Assembly: GCF_027941955.1 (NCBI RefSeq)
Contig: NZ_CP115960.1
Span: forward strand, 4,034,001 to 4,098,000
Source: Sphingomonas sp. 7/4-4
Lineage (GTDB): Bacteria > Pseudomonadota > Alphaproteobacteria > Sphingomonadales > Sphingomonadaceae
Length of the DNA: 64,000 nt
Direction of reading: 5' to 3'
Shown: piece after piece, positions 18,160 to 26,883 of the stretch
Layout: each line of letters starts with the position of its first letter
Position numbering within the stretch: position 1 is the first letter of the stretch
Notes under the pieces: generated by a model
Seen by the model: only the letters and a program-made list of their open reading frames with translations
Told to the model about the DNA's origin: nothing
The model's database searches: none
Translations under genes and position numbers: made by a program

Positions 18160-18786
18160 TTACGCGATCTCGATCTCGCGGGCGGGCGCCGCGATCTTGC
18201 TGGCCAGCTCGGCGATGCGGCGGCCCTGATAGCGCGCGCCGTCGAGCTCGACCGCGCTCGGCAGGCGGCTGCCGTCGCCGTCCGAGATCGTCGTCGCGCC
18301 ATAAGGCGAGCCGCCCTTGACCTCCTCGACGCCGTTCTGTCCCTGGAAGCCATAATCGAGTCCGACGATGGTCAGCCCGAAGTGCAGCAGGTTGGTGATG
18401 ATCGAGAAGAGCGTCGCTTCCTGGCCACCATGCTGGGTCGCGGTCGACGTGAAGGCGCCGCCGACCTTGCCGTTGAGCGCGCCCTGATACCAGATTCCGC
18501 CCGCACGATCCCAGAAGCTCGCCATCTGGCTCGCCATCCGGCCGAAGCGGGTCGGCGCGCCGACGATGATGCCGTCGTAATTGGCAAGCTCGTTGACGTC
18601 CTCGAGCACCGGATGGCTGTGATCGGCGACGAAGCCCGCGGCCTGCGCGACTTCGAATGGCGCGGTTTCGGGGACGCGGCGCACATCGACTTCGGCGCCG
18701 GCGCTGCGTGCACCCTCGGCGACGGCATCGGCCATCGTCGCGAGGTGGCCGTAAGACGAATAATAGAGAACCAGAATCTTGGGCAT
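18160..18786 (-). CDS. wrbA: NAD(P)H:quinone oxidoreductase WrbA
   Basis: 208 residues. Flavodoxin-like FMN site YYSSYGHLATMA, then APTRFGRMASQMASFWD and FTSTATQHGGQEAT, all WrbA signatures; GGSPYGATTISDGDGSR completes the FMN pocket. Two-electron reduction of quinones avoids semiquinone formation. It lies 60 bp behind the pirin gene on the same strand, with a hairpin repeat between; pirin (quercetinase-like) and WrbA may form a quinone/aromatic stress unit. Confidence 0.94.
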   Translation of the reverse strand: MPKILVLYYSSYGHLATMADAVAEGARSAGAEVDVRRVPETAPFEVAQAAGFVADHSHPVLEDVNELANYDGIIVGAPTRFGRMASQMASFWDRAGGIWYQGALNGKVGGAFTSTATQHGGQEATLFSIITNLLHFGLTIVGLDYGFQGQNGVEEVKGGSPYGATTISDGDGSRLPSAVELDGARYQGRRIAELASKIAAPAREIEIA

Positions 18787-18809
18787 GATGCGATCCCTTT
18801 GAAGAGGTT

Positions 18810-18838
18810 GGCCCCTCCCCAGGGGAGAGGGAGGGGCC
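18810..18838. repeat. 10-bp hairpin repeat between pirin and wrbA
   Basis: GGCCCCTCCC pairs with GGGAGGGGCC around nine bases. Related in composition to the other intergenic repeats; it could also attenuate transcription from pirin into wrbA. Confidence 0.6.
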
Positions 18839-18846
18839 GGGGGTGG

Positions 18847-19545
18847 TTATTCCGCGTCGACCAGTACGATCTCGGCGTCTTCGAGCGCCTTGATCGTCAC
18901 GGTCTGGCCGCCCGAGAGCGCCGCGCCGTCGCGGGCCTCGAAGCGTTGGCCGTCGATCTCGATCGCGCCGACGGCGGGGACGAGATAGGCGTGCCGCCCG
19001 TCGCCGACTGTGTGCTCGACGCTTTCGCCGGCCTTGAGCGTGGCGCCGAGCACCCGGGCATTGGCCCGGATCGGCAGCGCCTCGTCATCGCCGTCGAAGC
19101 CCGAGGCGAGCGTCACGAACTTCCCCGAGCGATCGCCCTTGGGGAACGGCTTGGCACCCCAGCTCGGCTGGCCGCCGGTTTCGCGCGGCAGGATCCAGAT
19201 CTGGAAGAGCGTCGCGGTCTCGGGCTCGAGATTATACTCGGCGTGGCGCACGCCGGTGCCCGCACTCATCACCTGAACGTCGCCGGCCCCGGTGCGGCCC
19301 TTGTTGCCCATCGAATCCTGATGGGTGATCGCGCCGGTGCGGACATAGGTGATGATCTCCATGTTCTGGTGCGGATGCGCCGGGAAGCCGCTGTTCGCGG
19401 CGATCTCGTCGTCGTTCCAGACACGGAGCGAACCCCAGCTCGTGCGCGCCGGATCATAATAATCGGCGAAGCTGAAATGGTGCCGGGCATTGAGCCAGCC
19501 ATGGTCGGCATGGCCGAGGCTTTCGAAGGAGCGTTTCTCGATCAT
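18847..19545 (-). CDS. pirin-family protein (YhhW-like)
   Basis: 232 residues, bicupin. Metal ligands of the N-terminal cupin: two His in FPAHPHQNMEIITY and the His/Glu of GVRHAEYN. Family-typical MIEKRSFESLGHADHGWLNARHHFSF... start. YhhW-type pirins have quercetin dioxygenase activity in vitro. Divergent from a LysR regulator across a 97-bp gap that holds an inverted repeat, so control by that regulator is inferred. Confidence 0.92.
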   Translation of the reverse strand: MIEKRSFESLGHADHGWLNARHHFSFADYYDPARTSWGSLRVWNDDEIAANSGFPAHPHQNMEIITYVRTGAITHQDSMGNKGRTGAGDVQVMSAGTGVRHAEYNLEPETATLFQIWILPRETGGQPSWGAKPFPKGDRSGKFVTLASGFDGDDEALPIRANARVLGATLKAGESVEHTVGDGRHAYLVPAVGAIEIDGQRFEARDGAALSGGQTVTIKALEDAEIVLVDAE

Positions 19546-19600
19546 CGCTGATCTCCCTATTTGTTGAAGCCAAGATAGGGCGCGGGATCATGCGGTAAAT

Positions 19601-19626
19601 GGAAACGTTGGAAACCGATCGTTTCC
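19601..19626. promoter_or_regulatory. candidate LysR operator between pirin and lysR
   Basis: GGAAACG at 19601-19607 and CGTTTCC at 19620-19626 form a perfect 7-bp inverted repeat with a 12-base spacer; a third GGAAACC lies inside. It sits 56 bp before the pirin start and 17 bp before the lysR start, the position expected for a LysR recognition site serving both. Confidence 0.55.
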
Positions 19627-19642
19627 ATGATACGCATATGGA

Positions 19643-20577
19643 ATGAAGCTACCCGATTTCGAGGCATGGGCGATCTTCGCCAGCGTGGTCGAGCATCGCT
19701 CGTTCAGCGGCGCCGCGGATGCGCTGGCGGTATCCAAGGCGACGGTGTCCAAGGCGATCACCCGGCTCGAGGCGCGGCTGGGAACCTCGCTGTTCCACCG
19801 CACCTCGCGGCGGCTGACGTTGACCGACAGCGGCCGCGCGCTCGCCGATCACGCCCAGCGCATCCTCTCCGAAGGCCAGACCGCCGAGGAAGCGGCATTC
19901 GAATCCGCCAGTGCGCCGGTGGGGTTGGTGCGCGTGGCGGCGCCGCTGACCTTCGGCATCCGGCATCTCGCGCCGGTGCTCGCCGAGTTCATGACGCTGC
20001 ATCCGGGGATCAAGATCGACCTGCGGCTGTCGGACGCGTTCGTCGATATCGTCGGTGAGGGGATCGATGTCGCGATCCGCATCGCCGAACTGCCCGATTC
20101 TTCGCTGCGCGCGCGGCGGCTGGGGCCCGTCACCGGCCATATCGTCGCCTCGCCTGCCTATTTCGACCGCATGGGGCGCCCGCGCCACCCCGCCGATCTC
20201 GCGACCCATGCCTGCTTCGTCTATACGAACACCGCGAACCCGGAAGTATGGCGCTTCCGCCGCGCCGGGGGCGAGGAAGCGGCGGTGCGAATCGACGGAC
20301 CGATCCGCACCGACAATGGCGATGCGATGCTCCCGGCGTTGCGCGCGGGACTGGGCGTCGCGCGGCTTCCCGATTTCCTGGTCGATGAGGAACTGGCCGC
20401 CGGACGGCTGGAGTCCGTGCTCGACGATTGGGCCGGCGGCGCCTCGGGGCTGCACCTGATCACGCCCCCGGAACCTTGCGCCCCGCACGGGTCGAAGCGC
20501 TGATCGATTTCCTCAGCGATCGGCTGAAACGACTCTGCGGCGAGTACATTTATGACTCGACTCCGAAACGAGTCTGA
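19643..20577 (+). CDS. LysR-family transcriptional regulator, frameshifted near 3' end
   Basis: N-terminal winged helix (SFSGAADALAVSKATVSKAI) and a substrate-binding domain from about residue 90, of the group with WRF...GPI.TDNGDAMLPAL. As assembled it stops at 20503, but one base is missing from the C run at 20465-20469. Repair continues TPPGTLRPARVEALIDFLSD, the usual end of this family, to a TGA at 20575-20577 (311 residues). The repaired 3' end overlaps the GANTC cluster upstream of ctrA. Divergent from pirin, which it probably regulates. Confidence 0.86.
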
Positions 20578-20607
20578 GTCCGCGATTAGGTAGATTCCCT
20601 GCGACTC
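20531..20607. promoter_or_regulatory. cluster of seven GANTC (CcrM-type) methylation sites upstream of ctrA
   Basis: GANTC occurs at 20531, 20554, 20559, 20570, 20576, 20593 and 20603, seven sites in 77 bp where about 0.3 would be expected by chance. GACTCG (20554-20559) and CGAGTC (20569-20574) also form an inverted repeat. In Caulobacter, ctrA promoter P1 is controlled by CcrM methylation of a GANTC site with GcrA; the same logic is inferred here. Confidence 0.7.
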
Positions 20608-20633
20608 GTGGAACAAGGCCGGTTAGCGAGAAA

Positions 20634-20666
20634 TTAACCTTTTGCCTTCAGAGGTGCTTAGGTTAA
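20634..20666. promoter_or_regulatory. inverted TTAACC...GGTTAA pair, possible CtrA sites
   Basis: TTAACC at 20634-20639 and GGTTAA at 20661-20666 are inverted and 21 bp apart, 65-97 bases before the ctrA start. TTAACC matches the alphaproteobacterial CtrA half-site core, suggesting autoregulation. The canonical TTAA-N7-TTAA spacing is not present. Confidence 0.45.
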
Positions 20667-20730
20667 TGAATTGGTCCAGCGCGTCGGCCGAAGGGGCTCG
20701 CAACGCGTGCTAGGGACAGGGGAACCGACG

Positions 20731-21444
<714 letters not shown>

Positions 21445-21463
21445 ACCGGCTTATTGGGGTAGG

Positions 21464-21494
21464 AAGCCGCGGTCCGCAAGGACCGCGGCTTTTT
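21464..21494 (+). terminator. rho-independent terminator of ctrA
   Basis: AAGCCGCGGTCC pairs with GGACCGCGGCTT around GCAA, followed by TTT(T). It starts 19 bases after the ctrA stop and isolates ctrA from the convergent ldh gene. Confidence 0.9.
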
Positions 21495-21588
21495 CGTGTT
21501 CGGGGCCGTGCGCGTTCCACCGCTCGCCAAGAGAACTCGCAGATCCCGCCCTACACGAAGTTTTAGCCCCCGAACGACAGCCCCTTGA

Positions 21589-22545
21589 TCAGGCTTGCGC
21601 GTCCAATTTCAGCAGTTCTTCGGTCAGCTTGGCGGCGGAGGCGAGCAAGGCGCCCTCTTCTTCACTGTTCAGCGCGGGGAACAACACGCGCTCTATCCCG
21701 CCCCGGCCAATCAGGCAGGGCAGGCTCAGGCAGATATCGGCCGAACCAAATCTCCGGTCTATCCAGGCGCTGACCGGCAACACAGAGCGTTCGTCGCGCA
21801 CGACGGCTTCACAGATGCGGACAATGGCCGTTGCGATGCCGAAGGAAGTATATCCCTTGCCCTCTACGATGCGGTAGGCCGCGTCGCGAACCCCGGCCGC
21901 CAGATCTTCCAGGTCAGGAGGGGCATTTTCGCCAACAAACGCACCGAGCGATTGTCCCCCGATCCGTACCGTCGAGAAAGCTGCAACTTCGCTGTCACCG
22001 TGTTCGCCAAGAACATAGCCATCGATGGCGCTCGCCGAGACCTCGAGCGACGCTGCAAGCGCCTGTTTGAGGCGGCTGGTATCCAGCAGCGTGCCCGTCC
22101 CGATCACTTTGCGTTGTGGAAGGCCGGCATGCCGGATGGCTAGCATGGTCATTAGATCGACTGGATTTGAGGCAATAACCAGCACACCGTCGAAACCTCC
22201 GTCGCAAAGACCGCGTACGCATTCTGTAACGATTACGGCGCTTCGTGATCCTAGAGAAAGGCGGCTTTCGTTTCCGTGCGACGCTGCGCCGGCGGTTACG
22301 ACTGCTATCTGCGCCGACGCAGCATCGGCATATGTCCCGGCCCATATACGCGCCGGTCGGGCGAGGGCATTGGCGTCAATGAGATCGGCTGCCTCGGCCC
22401 TCGCCAGTTCGACCTTGCTGTCTATTAGCACGATCTCTTCGAACAAGGCCCGCAGCATCATCGCATAGGCCGCGGTCGCGCCCACATGACCTGCTCCAAC
22501 AAAAGCTATTCTGCCTGCGGGCCTACGTCGCTCAAACTGGCTCAA
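21589..22545 (-). CDS. ldh: L-lactate dehydrogenase
   Basis: 318 residues. NAD-binding GAGHVGATAAYAM, catalytic Asp/Arg in GTGTLLDTSRLK and His in GEHGDSEVA. The LDTSRLK and GEHGDSE forms favour L-LDH over malate dehydrogenase. Uses a TTG start that overlaps the stop of the small upstream ORF by three bases (TTG and TGA share TG), so translation is coupled. The gene looks less G+C rich and has more A/T-ending codons than its neighbours, which may indicate transfer. Confidence 0.88.
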   Translation of the reverse strand: MSQFERRRPAGRIAFVGAGHVGATAAYAMMLRALFEEIVLIDSKVELARAEAADLIDANALARPARIWAGTYADAASAQIAVVTAGAASHGNESRLSLGSRSAVIVTECVRGLCDGGFDGVLVIASNPVDLMTMLAIRHAGLPQRKVIGTGTLLDTSRLKQALAASLEVSASAIDGYVLGEHGDSEVAAFSTVRIGGQSLGAFVGENAPPDLEDLAAGVRDAAYRIVEGKGYTSFGIATAIVRICEAVVRDERSVLPVSAWIDRRFGSADICLSLPCLIGRGGIERVLFPALNSEEEGALLASAAKLTEELLKLDAQA

Positions 22546-22733
22546 CGCTCCACCGACCGCGCGGGCGCATCTTGACCGGTGGCGAGAATAGCCTTCGCAT
22601 CCCGAGCGTCAGCCGCGCCATGAAGGACCGCAAGCTTGCCATGAACGATCCGGGCGACCGAGCTCGCGGCCCGGGTCGCCATCGCTTCCTCGGCCAATTC
22701 TCTCCGACGGTGATACGATTGGATTGAGGTCAC
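22542..22733 (-). CDS. 63-residue protein coupled to lactate dehydrogenase
   Basis: A GTG at 22733 is preceded by GGGAGAGGAAT, an excellent ribosome site; this start is preferred over the longer frame to 22808. The product is helical and charged (YHRRRELAEEAMATRAASSV...ARIVHGKLAVLHGA), like short sphingomonad proteins of unknown role. Its stop overlaps the ldh start, so it may serve mainly to drive ldh translation or may be a partner of it. Confidence 0.5.
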   Translation of the reverse strand: MTSIQSYHRRRELAEEAMATRAASSVARIVHGKLAVLHGAADARDAKAILATGQDAPARSVER

Positions 22734-22905
22734 ATTCCTCTCCCACATTGAGCGGGAGCACATACGTCTCTCTGCCCTCGCTGCGCCTTGGCAGATCGCG
22801 ACGGTCACCTATCCTACACGGGATCGAGGCAGGCTCCTAATGCGCGGGCATGCAAACAGGCGGGGTCACTCACGTATGACCCTCCTTGAAGGGAAGAGCC
22901 GGTCT

Positions 22906-23589
22906 CTACGTACGCGGCGGCCTGCCCGTCGCGATGCGCCGTGCGACGGCATGGCGCTCGGCACGGTCGAGCAATGCCTCCAGATCCTCGCGGCTGACGT
23001 CGAACGTTTCCCCCGATTCCGCCAGCGCGGCATCCACATCCTCCATCAGCAGTCGCGGCCGGTCCGGGATCTTCATCGGGCGGTGGGGATAGCTGTGGCC
23101 CGAGACGCGGTGGAAGGCGATGCCGATCGCAGTGAGCGCGACTGCGTTGAGGCCCACCGGCAGCAATGCGAACCCATAGCCCTGCGCGAGCACCGCGGGC
23201 GCCAGCACGGGCAGCAATACGGTGCCGCCGCCGGGCGGGTGCAGGCAGCGCAGCGCCGACATTGCGAGGATCGCCGCACCCACCGCGACGCCGACCGCGA
23301 GTGCGCCATGCCCCAGCAACTGCGCCACGACGACGCCGACCAGCGCCGAGACCACGTTCCCCCCGACGATCGGCCAGGGCTGGGCCAGCGGACTGGACGG
23401 CACCGCGAACAGCAACACCGCCGATGCGCCGAGCGGTGCTGCCAGCAACAGCCCGTGGCTCGGCACCAGCAATGTCGAGATCGCCGCGCACAGGCCGATA
23501 CCGATCACTGCGCCGACGCCGGCGATGCTGCGCTCGCGCCAGTTCGCCCCCGCCAGCAGCAGGGCGAAGCGCCGATCCTTCATGCTCAT
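22906..23589 (-). CDS. HPP-family membrane protein
   Basis: 227 residues with five or six membrane segments and the family motif ALRCLHPPGGGTVLL. HPP-domain proteins in plants and cyanobacteria move nitrite; function in proteobacteria is not established. The CBS pair found at the C-terminus of some members is missing; only about 60 polar residues follow the last helix. The ATG at 23589 is one base after the amidohydrolase stop, so it is the second gene of that operon. Confidence 0.82.
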   Translation of the reverse strand: MSMKDRRFALLLAGANWRERSIAGVGAVIGIGLCAAISTLLVPSHGLLLAAPLGASAVLLFAVPSSPLAQPWPIVGGNVVSALVGVVVAQLLGHGALAVGVAVGAAILAMSALRCLHPPGGGTVLLPVLAPAVLAQGYGFALLPVGLNAVALTAIGIAFHRVSGHSYPHRPMKIPDRPRLLMEDVDAALAESGETFDVSREDLEALLDRAERHAVARRIATGRPPRT

Positions 23590-23590
23590 C

Positions 23591-25255
23591 CTATTTGCGC
23601 TGCCACACCCGGTCGCCGCCGACCCAGGTCTCGATCACCTTGGTCGCGCGCAGGTCACCCGGCGAAGCGAGCAGGGGATCGCGGTCGAGGATCAGGAAAT
23701 CGGCGCGCATGCCCAATGCGATCCGCCCGATCCTGTCCTCGGCCATGCCTGCATAGGCCGCGCCGATGGTGAAGCCGGCCCAGCCCTGCTCGCGCGTCAC
23801 GGCCTCTTCCGGGCGCCAGCCGCCGAACGGTTGCCCGCTCGCATCCTGACGCGTGAAGCTCGCCGCCCAGCCCGCCCAGGGATCGGGGCTCTCGACCGGG
23901 AAATCCGAACCGAAAGCGAGCCGCGCGCCGTTCTGCAGCATCGAGCGCCACGCATAGGCGCCGCCGAGCCGGGCCGCACCCAGCCGTGCCTCGGCCATGT
24001 GCATGTCGCTGGTCTGGTGGACGGGCTGCATCGATGCGATCGTGCCGAACTTGCCGAAGCGCGGCAGGTCCTTGGGATCGACGATCTGGGCGTGCTCGAT
24101 GCGCCAGCGGCGGTCCTTATAGGTGTCCGACAGGACCTCGATCGCGTCGAGCACCTGCTGGTTGGCGCGGTCGCCGATCGCGTGGACGGCGATCTGGAAG
24201 CCGTCCATCGATCCGCGGATCATCATGTTGAGCAACTGGTCGTCGTTGAGGAACGGCAGGCCCTTGTTGCCCGGCGCATCGGCATAATCGGCCTTGAGCC
24301 ACGCGCCGCGCGAGCCGAGCGCGCCATCGGCGTAGAGCTTGATCCCGCCCATCCGGAGGCGGTCGGCATAGAGCCACGGCGTGGGGCCCTGACCGCCGAC
24401 GGCGAGTGCGGTGTCGATGCCGCTCGCATAGCTGAGGATGCGCATCTTGAGCAGGCCGAGATCGCCCATCCGGCGATAGGTCATCCAGTCGGCCAGGCTC
24501 GTGCCCATGTCGGCCGCGGTGGTGACGCCCAGCGAGAAGAGCTTTTCCTGCGCGGCGAGAAAGGCGGCGTTCTGCTCGCGCGGCGTGGGCGCGGGAATGT
24601 TGCGCGTGATCAGCGCCATCGCCCCGTCGACGAACACGCCTGCGGGCTTGCCGTCGGCGCGCTCGATACGGCCGCCATTGGGGTCCTTGGTCGCTGCGGT
24701 CACATTGCCCGCGGCGATCGCGCGGCTGTTCGCCCAGCCGGCATGGCCGTCGACACGCTCGAGCCAGACCGGGCGGTCGCTCACCGCGGCGTCGAGTTCG
24801 GCGGCGGTGGGGAAGCGGCCGAGCTTCCAGCGCTCCTGATTCCATCCGCCGCCGAGGATCCACTTGTTCGGGTTCGACGCGGCATAGGTGCGGATCTTCG
24901 CGAGCGCCTCGTCGAGCGAATTGGTCTCGGAGAGGTCGAGCCGGAGGAGCTGTGCGCCGAGGCCCATGACATGGCCGTGCGCGTCGATCATGCCCGGCAC
25001 CAGCGTCTTGCCGCCCATGTCGAGCTTCCAGTCGGCTTTCTTCGGGCGCCGCTCGCCGCTCTTCAGGATAAGGCTGATCTTGCCCTCGCGGTTGATCATC
25101 AGCCCGGTGAAGCGGACCACCTGGCCCTTCTCGTCCAGCGTCATCCCGTTGACGTTGTCGATCAGCGCGTCGGCGCGGGCGGGGAGGGCGAGCGCCATCG
25201 CCGCCAGGGCCATGAACGGAGTCAGCAGGCGGGCGAGCAGGTGCATCTTGCGCAT
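23591..25255 (-). CDS. exported amidohydrolase (YtcJ-like, amidohydro_3)
   Basis: 554 residues with a signal peptide (MRKMHLLARLLTPFMALAAM...ARA). Metal-site motifs of the amidohydrolase superfamily are present: PGMIDAHGHVMGLG, IAVHAIGDRANQQVLD, RIEHAQIVDP and FGSDFPVESPDPW. GGGWNQERW and LYADGALGSRGAWL are typical of the YtcJ group. Hydrolyses an unknown amide or ester in the periplasm. The open frame extends far upstream to 26530 as antisense to ilvA; the ATG at 25255 with its signal peptide is the believable start. Confidence 0.86.
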   Translation of the reverse strand: MRKMHLLARLLTPFMALAAMALALPARADALIDNVNGMTLDEKGQVVRFTGLMINREGKISLILKSGERRPKKADWKLDMGGKTLVPGMIDAHGHVMGLGAQLLRLDLSETNSLDEALAKIRTYAASNPNKWILGGGWNQERWKLGRFPTAAELDAAVSDRPVWLERVDGHAGWANSRAIAAGNVTAATKDPNGGRIERADGKPAGVFVDGAMALITRNIPAPTPREQNAAFLAAQEKLFSLGVTTAADMGTSLADWMTYRRMGDLGLLKMRILSYASGIDTALAVGGQGPTPWLYADRLRMGGIKLYADGALGSRGAWLKADYADAPGNKGLPFLNDDQLLNMMIRGSMDGFQIAVHAIGDRANQQVLDAIEVLSDTYKDRRWRIEHAQIVDPKDLPRFGKFGTIASMQPVHQTSDMHMAEARLGAARLGGAYAWRSMLQNGARLAFGSDFPVESPDPWAGWAASFTRQDASGQPFGGWRPEEAVTREQGWAGFTIGAAYAGMAEDRIGRIALGMRADFLILDRDPLLASPGDLRATKVIETWVGGDRVWQRK

Positions 25256-25315
25256 AGGCGATTGCGCATAGGGCCTGTTCCCCCGCCGCGCCAGATGGTC
25301 TAGGCCCGCCAGACT

Positions 25316-26560
25316 ATGGCCACCAAAGCAGCACCGGCGAACGCGCCGCTCCCCGTATCGATCGCCGACGTCCGTGAAGCTGCCGCGCGGATTATGGGAT
25401 CGATCGTGCGGACGCCGACCTTGGTGAGCAGGACCTTGTCGGAGCTGACCGGGGCGACGGTCTATCTCAAGTTCGAGAATCTCCAATTCACTGCGGCGTA
25501 CAAGGAGCGCGGGGCGCTCAACACGTTGCTCCAGCTCGACGAGGTCGCGCGCTCCAAGGGCGTGATCGCGGCTTCGGCCGGCAACCACGCGCAGGGGCTC
25601 TCTTATCACGCCACAAGGCTCGGAATCCCGAGCACGATCGTCATGCCGCTCAACACGCCGACGATAAAGGTCACCCAGACGGAGAGCCACGGCGCCAACG
25701 TCATCCTGCACGGCGAGACCTTCGACGCGGCCTATGCCCATTCGCGCGAGCTGGAGGCGGAAAAGGGCTTCACCTTCATCCACCCGTTCGACGATCCGCG
25801 CGTGATCGCGGGGCAGGGCACCGCCGCGCTCGAGATGCTCGAGGACGTGCCCGAGATCGATACGCTGGTGATCCCGATCGGCGGCGGCGGGCTGATCTCC
25901 GGTTCGGCGGTCGTCGCCAAGTCCGAAGGCCGCGCGATCGAAGTCGTCGGCGTCGAGGCCGAACTCTATCCGTCGATGTACAATCGCATCCACGGCACCG
26001 ACATGCCGTGCGAGGGGGACACGCTCGCCGAGGGCATCGCAGTCAAGGAGCCCGGCGCGATCACTTCGAAGATGGTCGAGGCGCTCGTCGACGACATCGT
26101 CTTGGTCAGCGAGCGGCGGCTGGAAGAGTCCGTCAGCCTGCTCCTCCAGATCGAGAAGACCGTGGTCGAGGGCGCGGGCGCCGCGGGCCTTGCCGCCTTG
26201 CTCGCCGAGCCCGACCGGTTCCGCGGCAAGACCGTCGGCACGATCCTGTGCGGCGGCAATATCGACACGCGGCTGCTCGCCAACGTGCTGCTTCGCGATC
26301 TCGCCCGTTCGGGCCGCCTCGCGCGGCTGCGCATCCGGCTGCAGGATCGGCCGGGCGCGCTGTTCAACGTCGCGCGCATCTTCCACGAGCAGGGCGTCAA
26401 CATCATCGAGGTCTATCACCAGCGCGTGTTCACGACGCTGCCGGCCAAGGGCCTGATCACCGACATCGAATGCGAGACGCGCGATCGCAACCATCTCGAT
26501 CGGCTGATGACGGCACTGCGCCAGGCGCAATATGAAGTGAGCCAGGTCGAATTGGCCTAG
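25316..26560 (+). CDS. ilvA: threonine dehydratase with ACT domain
   Basis: 414 residues. PLP-binding Lys in FTAAYKERGALN, substrate loop ASAGNHAQGLSYHA, phosphate-binding GGGGLISG, and a single C-terminal ACT domain (LRIRLQDRPGALFNVARIF). Converts Thr to 2-oxobutyrate and ammonia. One ACT domain and this length fit the TdcB/short IlvA type and not the two-domain biosynthetic enzyme, so feedback control by isoleucine is uncertain. Divergent from the amidohydrolase across 60 bp. Confidence 0.92.
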   Translation: MATKAAPANAPLPVSIADVREAAARIMGSIVRTPTLVSRTLSELTGATVYLKFENLQFTAAYKERGALNTLLQLDEVARSKGVIAASAGNHAQGLSYHATRLGIPSTIVMPLNTPTIKVTQTESHGANVILHGETFDAAYAHSRELEAEKGFTFIHPFDDPRVIAGQGTAALEMLEDVPEIDTLVIPIGGGGLISGSAVVAKSEGRAIEVVGVEAELYPSMYNRIHGTDMPCEGDTLAEGIAVKEPGAITSKMVEALVDDIVLVSERRLEESVSLLLQIEKTVVEGAGAAGLAALLAEPDRFRGKTVGTILCGGNIDTRLLANVLLRDLARSGRLARLRIRLQDRPGALFNVARIFHEQGVNIIEVYHQRVFTTLPAKGLITDIECETRDRNHLDRLMTALRQAQYEVSQVELA

Positions 26561-26883
26561 CGGGCAAGCCTCTCCCTGAAGAGGGAGGGGCGGGAGCCAA
26601 TCTCGAGACCAACCGAATCACTGGCGCGGCGAATCGAGTCGCGGCGGGATTCACACGCGATTCCCGCAGCAATATACCAATCATCGGAGCGGAGCTCCGG
26701 CGCGCATGTGTGCCGCCGAGGTGTCCCGCCATGGTTAACGACCCCCGTACGCGTCCCGGCGCGGAACGATGCAAGCCGTTGGTTTCGCGCGCTTGCCCTT
26801 ATGGCTAATCGTTAACTCTCTTTCTTGGTAAAGCGGCTTTTCATCATGCATCCGCCGCTCCATAGTCGCGTTGAGAGGGCCAG
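26561..26883. promoter_or_regulatory. ilvA-bpt gap: GANTC cluster and CtrA-like half-site
   Basis: 323 bp without a convincing gene. Near the ilvA stop is a small CTCCCT/AGGGAG hairpin (about 26572-26588). Five GANTC sites follow in 49 bp, at 26615, 26631, 26636, 26648 and 26659. ATGGTTAA at 26731-26738 is the reverse of TTAACCAT, a CtrA-like half-site, and GTTAAC recurs at 26811. From about 26790 the DNA is AT-rich and probably holds the bpt promoter. Confidence 0.5.

Noticed and set aside
17407..19551. 714-codon plus-strand frame spanning the M15 peptidase, wrbA and pirin
   Set aside because: Only the first part matches the peptidase; the rest is antisense to wrbA and pirin, joined by an indel at 17958-17961.
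23222..25303. 693-codon plus-strand open frame opposite the amidohydrolase and HPP genes
   Set aside because: Translation lacks family motifs, is rich in Arg/His/Ala and mirrors a well-supported gene; typical of antisense frames in high-GC DNA.
26735..26851. 38-residue minus-strand ORF starting MHDEKPLYQERELTISHKGK with a GGAG ribosome site
   Set aside because: Codons such as AGA, TTA and ATT are unlike the rest of the window and the stretch is probably the AT-rich bpt promoter. Kept as a weak possibility only.
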